Positions 1 through 5,318 of a stretch of DNA of 8,428 nucleotides are shown piece by piece. The DNA is from Methylococcaceae bacterium (GTDB lineage Bacteria; Pseudomonadota; Gammaproteobacteria; Methylococcales; Methylomonadaceae). The notes under the pieces were generated by a model. It worked only from the letters and a program-made list of their open reading frames with translations. It was not told where the DNA came from and made no database searches. The position numbers and the translations under genes were made by a program. Each line of letters begins with the position of its first letter. Within the stretch, counting starts at the first letter, position 1. Where the stretch lies: contig JABFST010000006.1 of assembly GCA_013140465.1 (NCBI GenBank), forward strand, positions 1 through 8,428, read 5' to 3'.

Positions 1-332
1 GGGTTGGCGGGGTTGGCGGCGGGACGAAAGTTACCGTCACCTAAATTTTTTTTCGCCTCCCAGCCCATGCAAACACTATAAGCACGCAACACCGCCAACA
101 AATGTTGCTGCCGTTTTTCAATAGGCCAAAAACCAAAAGCTACGCGGCTTTGATCGGTTTGCCCCGTCATCGCCTGTACCCAAGTTTTTAGCTTGGAGGT
201 TTTTTTATGCGGCACTGCCAGCAAGGGCAACACCCGCATTGCTGACCGCACTGCAAATGCCACCTGCTTATCTCGCGGCAAGCTATTTAATTGCGCAAAA
301 ATTTCTTCTTTAAATTGGTCTCTATCAAACAT
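1..332 (-). CDS. Partial unrecognised protein, N-terminal 110 codons
   Basis: An open frame begins with ATG at 332-330 and stays open to the left edge of the window, so only the N-terminus (110 complete codons) is visible. An AGGGG Shine-Dalgarno sequence lies 6 nt before the ATG, which supports this start. The protein begins MFDRDQFKEEIFAQLNSLPR and continues with a mostly helical, soluble-looking sequence (VAFAVRSAMRVLPLLA, then a WPIEKRQQHLLAVLRAYSV segment). There is no signal peptide or clear membrane segment. The last visible residues, PAANPANP, come from a 9-bp tandem repeat and may begin an Ala/Asn-rich repeat region. I do not recognise the family with certainty. The N-terminal style vaguely recalls helical leader domains placed before repeat or effector domains, but that is a weak impression. 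That the frame is coding is fairly safe; its function is unknown. Confidence 0.7.
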   Translation of the reverse strand, partial: MFDRDQFKEEIFAQLNSLPRDKQVAFAVRSAMRVLPLLAVPHKKTSKLKTWVQAMTGQTDQSRVAFGFWPIEKRQQHLLAVLRAYSVCMGWEAKKNLGDGNFRPAANPAN

Positions 333-402
333 CTATCGCCCCTGCCTTATTTTGTTGAAGCCATAGAGAGGCTACAAAAGTTGTTTAACGTTCAGTCCGT
401 CG

Positions 403-420
403 GAGCGGCTAAAGCCGCTC
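403..420. repeat. Short perfect palindrome
   Basis: GAGCGGCT at 403-410 and AGCCGCTC at 413-420 form a perfect 8-bp stem around a 2-nt loop. Part of it (408-425) aligns, at an exact 151-bp offset, with the end of the 151-bp unit at 559-576 (about 15 of 18 bases). It therefore looks like the tail of an earlier, mostly decayed or truncated unit. No T-tract follows on either strand, so it does not look like an intrinsic terminator. Confidence 0.6.
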
Positions 421-425
421 AAACA

Positions 426-576
426 GGTGTTAGGGCAATGACCGACACCTGCTTATTACCTAAACCTCTGCGTTACGCCCTGTTTTGCCTTTAACACTGC
501 GCTGTAGTCTTCTCGGTTTTATTGCCGATACGGCAACCTCTAAAGCCGTTGCACTCAAGCTAAATCCGCTCCCACA
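426..576. repeat. 151-bp tandem repeat, unit 1
   Basis: This stretch aligns without gaps to 792-942 at a constant offset of 366 bp; by eye about 133 of 151 bases match (88%). Both copies carry the small hairpin TTGCCG-ATA/ACA-CGGCAA (522-536 here). If the 206-bp element and one copy of its 9-bp duplication are removed, the two units are directly adjacent. The original arrangement was therefore a head-to-tail tandem array. No coding role is evident. Confidence 0.85.
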
Positions 577-585
577 GATATTAGG
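577..585. repeat. Target-site duplication, left copy
   Basis: GATATTAGG here and GATGTTAGG at 792-800 flank the element at 586-791 directly and differ at one base. The right copy is also the start of the second 151-bp unit, which is what insertion at the unit junction predicts. Confidence 0.65.
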
Positions 586-791
586 CATAAGTATCTACAC
601 AAGTCATTAGCCCGTCATTCCGGCATGGATGCCGGAACCCAGTGCCACGGACGGTCGCTACGGTAAGCTGTCAGTGCTTGATTTAGCATTGCCGCCAGAG
701 TGGGCATTCACATCCGTGTGACTGGATAATGGCAACCATACCAGTATGACGGCACTTTTATAACTTGCTCAAACTTGTGTAGATACCTATG
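586..791. mobile_element. MITE-like non-coding element with REP-like ends
   Basis: The 206-bp element is bounded by inverted repeats CATAAGTATCTACACAAGT (586-604) and its complement at 773-791, which match at 18 of 19 positions. Inside these lie two inverted copies of a REP-like sequence, 611-642 and 722-753, matching at about 23 of 32 positions. The left copy holds a perfect hairpin, TTCCGGCAT-GG-ATGCCGGAA (618-637). There is no transposase ORF, so mobilisation would need an enzyme supplied in trans. The flanking 9-bp duplication and the interrupted tandem repeat support insertion. The responsible transposase family cannot be named from this window. Confidence 0.75.
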
Positions 792-942
792 GATGTTAGG
801 GCAACGAAGGACACCTGCTTATTGCCTAAACCTCTGCATTACGCCCTGTTTTGCCTTTAAAACCCTGCTGTGGTCTTCTCGGTTTTATTGCCGACACGGC
901 AACGTCTAAAGCCGTTGCACTCCAGCTATAGCCGCCCCTACA
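792..942. repeat. 151-bp tandem repeat, unit 2
   Basis: This is the second copy of the unit at 426-576. Its internal hairpin has the same stem with a changed loop base (TTGCCG-ACA-CGGCAA, 888-902). The unit ends three bases before the stop codon of the CapK-like gene, so it directly abuts that gene's 3' end. No T-rich intrinsic terminator is visible for the minus-strand transcript here. Confidence 0.85.
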
Positions 943-945
943 AAC

Positions 946-2295
946 TCAAAACTGTGCCGGCACTTTTGACACCACTTGTCGGGTTTTGCCTGAGGCTTCG
1001 GGTGGGATTGCCGTGACTAATTGGATGTGGGTTTGGCAGCCTTGGCCAAAGCGCAGCTTAAATTTTTCGGTAATGCTGGCGTAGGCGTCGTCTTGCCAAA
1101 AGTGGTTGCCGACTATCAAAATTTCAAAGTCATTGATGGCTTGTTGGGTGATTTTAAATTGTTCTACGCCGCTGGTTTCGCGCAGCACATAGATCGCGGC
1201 GAGGGCGTGGACGATGGAGCCGTTTTCATGCACCAGAAAATCGGTGGTGCGCCCGACTATTTCTTCTATCACATGCAGTCCGCGCCCGTCTTTGTCGGGT
1301 TCGGCAGACAGCTTGAGCATATCGCCCGTGCGGTAACGGATAAACGGCTGGGCTTCTGAGCAGAGTCCGGTCATGACCGCTTCGCCAGTTTCGCCGGGTT
1401 GTACCGGGTTGCCTTGTGGATCCAGCACTTCTAGGATATTGCTTTCGCTCAGCAACAGCATTTGTTGGTGGCTGTTGGCATGGGCGATGAAGCCCGCGTC
1501 GCGGCTGCCGTATTCGTTGGCGACAGGCACGTTAAAGTAGTCTGAGATGACCTGCCGCTGTTCGGGATAAATCGGCTCGCCTGTGGTGCAGATTACTTTT
1601 AGTCTGGGCAAGCGGATGGTGTGCTGGTGTTGTAGGGCGTATTTGGCTAATAAGGCGACACTGCTGGCGTAGCCGTATATGCACTGGGGGTTGAATTTTT
1701 CGATGGCGCGTAAATAACTGGCCATTTTTTCGGGCGACATCGCAAAGGCGTTTAACAGCAATTGGTTAAGCAATCTATCGCGGATGGTTTTTATTTGGTC
1801 GGTTTTGTTCAGTTCGACAGGTGCGCCCCACAGGTACACTTCGGGTTCGCCTATATTGACGCCCCACCAACGGCGTGCGCGTATCCGGCCCGCCGCATCA
1901 GACGCTTGGCGGCTGCGCCCAAAATGAAAAATCAGCGGCTGCCCGCTAGAACCGCCTGTGGTGTATCGGTAAGCACCGCCCGGCACGCCGTGCCACACCA
2001 TTTCGTGTCCGTGTTGTTGGGCATCGGCACGGCTCATTGTGGGGAGCTTACGCAGTTCGTCAAAACTGATGTTGGACAGGTTAATGCCCGCCTCGGCGAT
2101 GCGCTTGGAATGCCAAGGGCTGTGTTGGCTGGCTGTAGTCAGCAAGGTTTGCAGTTTTTGTAGTTGCAGGGCTTCTACGTTGGCGCGGGTATACCATTGG
2201 CTTTGTTCTAGGCTAGCCAAGTACGGAAATGTCGGCCTGTTGAGGAGTTTTTCTTGTAGCGGGTAAATCAACTGCCGGGAAATGAATGGGTTCAT
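946..2295 (-). CDS. CapK/phenylacetate-CoA ligase-like adenylate-forming enzyme
   Basis: This 449-residue cytoplasmic protein belongs to the ANL adenylate-forming superfamily, in the PaaK/CapK branch. Such enzymes activate a carboxylic acid with ATP and usually pass it to CoA or a carrier thiol. Core motifs appear in order: the phosphate-binding loop YTTGGSSGQP (about residues 110-119), the adenine-contacting NEYGSRDAG (about 260), RYRTGD (about 320) with the ribose-binding aspartate, the hinge region EIVGRTTDFL (about 345), and a C-terminal ASGKTRQV carrying the likely catalytic lysine. Length is normal for the branch. The N-terminus (NPFISRQLIYPLQEKL...) resembles homologues found near exopolysaccharide or exosortase loci, which supports the ATG at 2295, although no clear Shine-Dalgarno sequence is seen. 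The substrate is unknown. It is separated from the upstream transferase gene by 218 bp of palindromes, so co-transcription is uncertain. Confidence 0.88.
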   Translation of the reverse strand: MNPFISRQLIYPLQEKLLNRPTFPYLASLEQSQWYTRANVEALQLQKLQTLLTTASQHSPWHSKRIAEAGINLSNISFDELRKLPTMSRADAQQHGHEMVWHGVPGGAYRYTTGGSSGQPLIFHFGRSRQASDAAGRIRARRWWGVNIGEPEVYLWGAPVELNKTDQIKTIRDRLLNQLLLNAFAMSPEKMASYLRAIEKFNPQCIYGYASSVALLAKYALQHQHTIRLPRLKVICTTGEPIYPEQRQVISDYFNVPVANEYGSRDAGFIAHANSHQQMLLLSESNILEVLDPQGNPVQPGETGEAVMTGLCSEAQPFIRYRTGDMLKLSAEPDKDGRGLHVIEEIVGRTTDFLVHENGSIVHALAAIYVLRETSGVEQFKITQQAINDFEILIVGNHFWQDDAYASITEKFKLRFGQGCQTHIQLVTAIPPEASGKTRQVVSKVPAQF

Positions 2296-2405
2296 AGCAC
2301 TATGCCGTGGTCAATAAGGGGAATGGGTTGAAAGCGGTTATTATGCCTTAAGGCACAGAGCTTGGCGAAACTAGGCGGCGAGAGGGGGGGGGCTAGTCGG
2401 CAGGA
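2296..2405. other. Leader region of the CapK-like gene
   Basis: This is the gap between the CapK-like start codon and the palindromic repeat. It contains a small palindrome, TGCCTTAAGGCA (about 2344-2355), and a run of nine G (2384-2392 on the plus strand). I could not identify a convincing promoter or ribosome binding site. If the ligase has its own promoter, it should lie here. Confidence 0.4.
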
Positions 2406-2516
2406 TAGACCTGCGAGGTTTTTAAAACCTCGGTAAACATTCAGTCCCCCTCCTTAAAAAAGGAGGGGTTAAGGGAGGTTTATTGAATACCCCCCCTCAG
2501 CCCCCTCGCAGGTCTA
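2406..2516. repeat. 35-bp palindrome split by a 71-bp repeat insert
   Basis: Joining 2406-2432 to 2509-2516 gives a perfect 35-bp palindrome: 17-bp arms around one central T, starting TAGACCTGCGAGG. The break is flanked by CCTCG on both sides (2428-2432 and 2504-2508), the pattern of a 5-bp target duplication around an insert at 2433-2503. The insert carries its own perfect 9-bp hairpin, CCCCTCCTT-AAAA-AAGGAGGGG (2447-2468). On the minus strand, the first three bases of the palindrome are the stop codon of the phosphopantetheinyl transferase gene. The hairpins could slow transcription or protect the mRNA end, but neither is followed by a classical U-tract. Confidence 0.75.
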
Positions 2517-3206
2517 CCACTCATGGGAAGTCGTATTTATCGCAATCACCGACGAGGGTTTGTCTGTCACTAACGCGCAACACAAACCTGTACCCAGTTC
2601 TATATCGTGTATGCGCCATGCTTGGGTTGGCCCATATTGGCTAGGTACGCGTAAGAAGGTATTCGGTTGTTGCGGATTGATGGCGCATTGGTTTAAGCCT
2701 AGGGTGATGCCTACGCCTGTGGCTTTAACAAATGCCTCTTTGCGGGTCCAATAGCGGTAAAAGGCGAAATTTTTTTCGGTTTCCGGCAATTGTTGCCAAT
2801 AGCCGATTTCTTCTGCTGCGAAACAGCGTTCCACTAAGCCCACCAAGTTGACGCGTGCTTGGCAGACTTCTAGGTCTATGCCCAATTGGCAATGTCGGCT
2901 AAGCGCAATAACCCAGTGTTCGGCAGAGTGCGACAGGTTAAAAGCCAAGGTCGGGTAATCCGGCAAATAGGGCTTGCCTTGCGCCGTGCGGGCGATTCTA
3001 AGCTGTGCGGCGGGCTGGTTTAGGGTTTTCGCCAATAACAGCCGTAGTTGTCCATGCACTTCTATATAGCGTTGCCGTAGCAAAGGCGTTTTAAATTTCT
3101 CGGCTTGGGCGCGTTCGTGGGTATCCAAAATCCCCCAAAAAATCGGATGCGTGTTAGTGGCAGTGGATTTGCCATAGCTGACAACTATTTCATTAATGCC
3201 CAACAA
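2514..3206 (-). CDS. Sfp-type 4'-phosphopantetheinyl transferase
   Basis: The enzyme transfers the 4'-phosphopantetheine arm of CoA to a serine on acyl or peptidyl carrier proteins, turning apo into holo forms in the cytoplasm. Its 230 residues match the Sfp/Gsp subfamily rather than the short AcpS type. Visible motifs are GKPY (77-80), NLSHS (90-94), GIDLE (109-113, with Mg-binding D111 and E113) and WTRKEAFVKA (153-162, with E157 and K161 at the Sfp E151 and K155 positions). Translation appears to begin at TTG (3206-3204), preceded by a GAGGG element about 8 nt upstream; no ATG is available nearby. The start lies inside the 3' end of the transpeptidase gene (14-bp overlap), implying translational coupling. 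The stop codon is contributed by a palindromic repeat. No carrier-protein gene is visible, so the partner is unknown. Confidence 0.92.
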   Translation of the reverse strand: MLGINEIVVSYGKSTATNTHPIFWGILDTHERAQAEKFKTPLLRQRYIEVHGQLRLLLAKTLNQPAAQLRIARTAQGKPYLPDYPTLAFNLSHSAEHWVIALSRHCQLGIDLEVCQARVNLVGLVERCFAAEEIGYWQQLPETEKNFAFYRYWTRKEAFVKATGVGITLGLNQCAINPQQPNTFLRVPSQYGPTQAWRIHDIELGTGLCCALVTDKPSSVIAINTTSHEW

Positions 3207-4866
3207 CGGCTAGGCCCTCGCCACGTTTGTCGCTCGCTGCTGCTAAGGAATGTTGGCGTTTGTCCAGCATGACAGCTTGCATGTCACCATAAGGGTAGCG
3301 TGCGGGTTTGAGCGTGTGGCCTTTAGCTCCCAACGCTTGGCGTTCGGCGTCGGTCAGTGCGCCTAGTTCGTATTCCAACACATCCGGCATAAATTGATGG
3401 TGGTATCGGGGTAATCGCACCCACGAGTCCGGCCCGTTGCCGTCGGCAAAATCCAAGGCCGCCAATAACACCATTGAAATAATCCGGCTACCCCCAGGCG
3501 TACCCAGAACGGCGACTTGCTGGTCGGTTTCGATAAATGTGGGGGTCATGCTCGATAACATGCGCTTGCCGGGTGCGATGGCATTGGCGGCACCGCCGAC
3601 TAAGCCATAACCATTCATGACGCCGGGCGAGCTGGCAAAATCATCCATCTCGTCATTTAGCAATACGCCCGTGCCTTTGGCGACAAAGCCCGAGCCAAAG
3701 GGGAAGTTGATGCTTAAGGTGGCGGCGACGCGGTTGCCTTGGTCGTCAATAATCGAAAAATGGGTGGTGTTGGTGCCTTCTTTTTGTGGGCTATTGTCGC
3801 CAGACAACTGCGAGCTGGGTGTGGCGTGGCCTAGTGCTATGCTGCGGCGTAAGCCAGCGGCATACTCGGCATCTAACAGACGGTTGACGGGGATGTTGAT
3901 GAAATCGGCATCACCCAAATATAAGGAGCGGTCGTGATACGCGCGGCGCATTGCTTCGGTGATAAGGTGTTTGCGGGTTATGCCGTCGGTTTTTTGCAAG
4001 TCATAGCCTGATAAGATGTTAAGGGCTTCAACCAGCACAATGCCGCCTGAAGATGACGGTGCGGCACTGGTGATTTTTAGGTCGTGGTATTGGCCTTTAA
4101 TGGGTTTTCTTTCGACGGCTTGGTAGGCTTCAAGGTCGGCGGCGGTCCAAATGCCACCCGCTAACTTGACGCTTTCTAGCAGTTGTTCAGCAATATCGCC
4201 GCCATAAAACCCAGCATGGCCTGAGCGGGCGATTTCGCTTAAGGTATGGGCCAAATCAGGTTGCCTTAAAATCGAAAAAGCCTTGGGCAGTTGGCCTTCG
4301 GATAGAAATATACGCGCTGATTCGGGATATTGCTTAAGCAAATCGGCACGGAACTTAAGCTGTTTTAAATGGCGGTTGCCAATCGCAAAGCCTGTTTTTG
4401 CGTAGCGGATGGCGGGGGCTAGGCTGGTGGCTAGCGGCAGTTGCCCGTAGTGTTCAGCCAAATGCACCAGCCCGGCCGGCATGCCGGGTATCGCTGCCGC
4501 CAATGCGCCATCTAATGATAATTTGGCGATTACCTTGCCGTCTTTGTCCAAATACATGTTTTGCTGTGCGGCGAGCGGGGCTTTTTCACGCGCATCAATG
4601 AAGGTTTCCAGGCCGTCTTTTGCTCGATGTAGCAGCCAATAACCACCGCCGCCCAAACCGGAGCCAGAGGGTTCTACGACCGCCAAGGCCGCGCTGACGG
4701 CAACGGCGGCATCAAATACATTGCCGCCTTTGTTGATGATTTCAAATCCTGCCGCAGTCGCCAATGGGTGGGCACTGGCAATAGCCACTTTAGGGGGTTG
4801 GCATAATGCGGGTTGCCCCCAAAACAGGGCGGATATAAAAAGGGCGATGACAATTTTAAAGGACAC
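3193..4866 (-). CDS. ggt: Gamma-glutamyltranspeptidase (glutathione hydrolase)
   Basis: An Ntn-hydrolase that cleaves the gamma-glutamyl bond of glutathione and related compounds. It is normally exported and self-cleaved into two subunits. The first 22 or so residues form a signal peptide (hydrophobic core IVIALFISALFW, likely cut after ALC), so a periplasmic location is expected. The 557-residue length is typical. The nucleophile is T367 in TNTTHFS, giving a 191-residue small subunit, very close to the 190 of the E. coli enzyme. Other conserved sites are R93 in DAREKAP (glutamate carboxylate), N387, E406 and D409 in LLNDEMDDF, S438-S439 in LSSM, and G458-G459 in TPGGSR. A lid-loop-like GYGLVGG follows at 419-425. 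The start is GTG at 4866, with an AGGTG element just upstream and a TATAAT promoter about 65 bp away. The gene overlaps the next gene by 14 bp. Confidence 0.95.
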   Translation of the reverse strand: MSFKIVIALFISALFWGQPALCQPPKVAIASAHPLATAAGFEIINKGGNVFDAAVAVSAALAVVEPSGSGLGGGGYWLLHRAKDGLETFIDAREKAPLAAQQNMYLDKDGKVIAKLSLDGALAAAIPGMPAGLVHLAEHYGQLPLATSLAPAIRYAKTGFAIGNRHLKQLKFRADLLKQYPESARIFLSEGQLPKAFSILRQPDLAHTLSEIARSGHAGFYGGDIAEQLLESVKLAGGIWTAADLEAYQAVERKPIKGQYHDLKITSAAPSSSGGIVLVEALNILSGYDLQKTDGITRKHLITEAMRRAYHDRSLYLGDADFINIPVNRLLDAEYAAGLRRSIALGHATPSSQLSGDNSPQKEGTNTTHFSIIDDQGNRVAATLSINFPFGSGFVAKGTGVLLNDEMDDFASSPGVMNGYGLVGGAANAIAPGKRMLSSMTPTFIETDQQVAVLGTPGGSRIISMVLLAALDFADGNGPDSWVRLPRYHHQFMPDVLEYELGALTDAERQALGAKGHTLKPARYPYGDMQAVMLDKRQHSLAAASDKRGEGLAVVGH

Positions 4867-4931
4867 GATGCACCTGTTGGCTGTGGGTTGGGTGTTGCTT
4901 AGCCTGTTATCCGGCTATTACGCGGTGCGGT

Positions 4932-4959
4932 ATTATAATCTGCGTCTGATGTTTGTCGC
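4932..4959 (-). promoter_or_regulatory. Probable sigma70 promoter of ggt
   Basis: On the minus strand a perfect -10 hexamer TATAAT (4937-4932) is preceded, after 16 bp, by GCGACA (4959-4954), which matches four of six -35 consensus bases. Transcription would begin near 4925, leaving a leader of about 58 nt before the GTG start. TATAAT also reads on the plus strand at 4934-4939, because the core is palindromic. Confidence 0.6.
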
Positions 4960-4966
4960 AGTTTAA

Positions 4967-5127
4967 ATGGTTGTGGTTTGGGGCTGAAACCTAGCGACCC
5001 CCGTCATTTTTATATAACTTATTAAAAAACAATAATTTATATTTTATTTAGGATTGGCTTGAGTGCTAGTCTGGAGATTAATATGCGTAATATCAGCTTC
5101 TTAAGTGAGAAATTTACATTTCAATAC
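4967..5127. other. AT-rich spacer between ggt and the tRNA promoter
   Basis: This region separates the divergent ggt and tRNA-Val/thrS transcription units. It is strongly AT-rich from about 5008 to 5052. Apart from the small ORF candidate that begins at 5083, I see no repeat or RNA structure of note. Confidence 0.5.
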
Positions 5128-5154
5128 TTGCGTAACTCAAACGAGTTGGTATAA
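5083..5154 (+). CDS. Candidate 23-residue small ORF before tRNA-Val
   Basis: The frame starts at ATG with a well-placed GGAG (5073-5076, 6 nt away) and encodes MRNISFLSEKFTFQYLRNSN and three more residues before TAA. It is too short for routine gene finding. The peptide has no recognisable domain, signal peptide or membrane segment, and no run of Val or Thr codons that would suggest classical attenuation of the neighbouring genes. Its 3' end overlaps the promoter of the tRNA gene, and its TAA lies inside that promoter's -10 box. I see no convincing promoter of its own. A chance ORF is quite possible; the ribosome binding site is the only positive evidence. Confidence 0.25.
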   Translation: MRNISFLSEKFTFQYLRNSNELV

Positions 5155-5155
5155 T
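5128..5155 (+). promoter_or_regulatory. Probable promoter of tRNA-Val / thrS operon
   Basis: TTGCGT (5128-5133), a 16-bp spacer and a perfect TATAAT (5150-5155) form a good sigma70-type promoter. Transcription would begin near 5162, about 20 nt before the mature tRNA. The spacer contains a small inverted repeat, AACTC-AAAC-GAGTT (5134-5147). Confidence 0.75.
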
Positions 5156-5181
5156 ACTCAGCTCTTGAAGTCACAAGCTTC

Positions 5182-5258
5182 AGGCGCGTAGCTCAGTTGG
5201 TTAGAGCACCACCTTGACATGGTGGGGGTCGTTGGTTCGAGTCCAATCGCGCCTACCA
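5182..5258 (+). tRNA. tRNA-Val, anticodon GAC
   Basis: This 77-nt gene folds into a complete cloverleaf. The acceptor stem AGGCGCG pairs fully with CGCGCCT, followed by the discriminator A and an encoded CCA. The anticodon stem is CCACC/GGTGG around the loop TTGACAT, with anticodon GAC at 5216-5218, which reads valine codons GUC and GUU. The T-arm is GTTGG-TTCGAGT-CCAAT. From the D-arm to the T-arm it closely matches E. coli tRNA-Val(GAC). It lies 60 bp upstream of thrS, a linkage I also recall from pseudomonads. Confidence 0.97.
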
Positions 5259-5265
5259 AACATAT

Positions 5266-5293
5266 AAAGCACTGCTCTGGCGGTGCTTTTTTT
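5266..5293 (+). terminator. Intrinsic terminator between tRNA-Val and thrS
   Basis: AGCACTG (5268-5274) pairs with CGGTGCT (5281-5287), including one U-G pair, around a 6-nt loop, and is followed by a run of seven T (5287-5293). Two A-T pairs can extend the base. It lies 8 nt after the tRNA CCA end and only 25 nt before the thrS start codon, so thrS must depend on read-through or on a promoter within or very close to the tRNA gene. Confidence 0.8.
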
Positions 5294-5318
5294 ATTGTAG
5301 CAACTAAAAAACAAACAA

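Larger units (their letters stand above)
333..945. other. Gene-free, repeat-rich intergenic stretch
   Basis: This 613-bp stretch separates the 5' end of the left-edge gene from the 3' end of the CapK-like gene. I see no convincing coding sequence in it. It is almost filled by repeats: a short palindrome (403-420), the tail of a repeat unit (408-425), two 151-bp units (426-576 and 792-942) and an inserted MITE-like element (586-791). These are listed separately. Confidence 0.75.

Noticed and set aside
291..494. Plus-strand open frame of 67 codons
   Set aside because: It begins antisense inside the left-edge gene and ends inside the 151-bp repeat; it has no ribosome binding site and no plausible protein features.
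426..942. Possible CRISPR array
   Set aside because: There are only two full repeats of 151 bp, and the intervening sequence is a MITE-like element. There are no short regular repeats and no cas genes.
954..963. GTGCCGGCAC palindrome as a terminator of the CapK-like gene
   Set aside because: It lies within the coding sequence (last codons), has no loop, and is followed on the minus strand only by a short T run.
1762..2163. Plus-strand open frame of 133 codons inside the CapK-like gene
   Set aside because: It is fully antisense to a gene with all family motifs; its composition is that of a reverse-frame shadow.
4797..4866. Lipoprotein signal on the transpeptidase (cysteine at residue 22)
   Set aside because: The residues before the cysteine (P-A-L) do not fit a lipobox; ordinary signal peptidase I cleavage is more likely.
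4868..4966. Plus-strand 32-codon hydrophobic ORF (MHLLAVGWVLLSLLSGYYAV...) with AAAGGA upstream
   Set aside because: The Shine-Dalgarno match is tempting, but it is spaced short (4 nt), the ORF overlaps the ggt start antisense and runs through the ggt promoter, and no promoter for it is visible. Probably chance.
5053..5070. Sigma54-like TTGGC...GTGC sequence
   Set aside because: The spacing between the GG and GC elements is about three bases too short for a sigma54 promoter.
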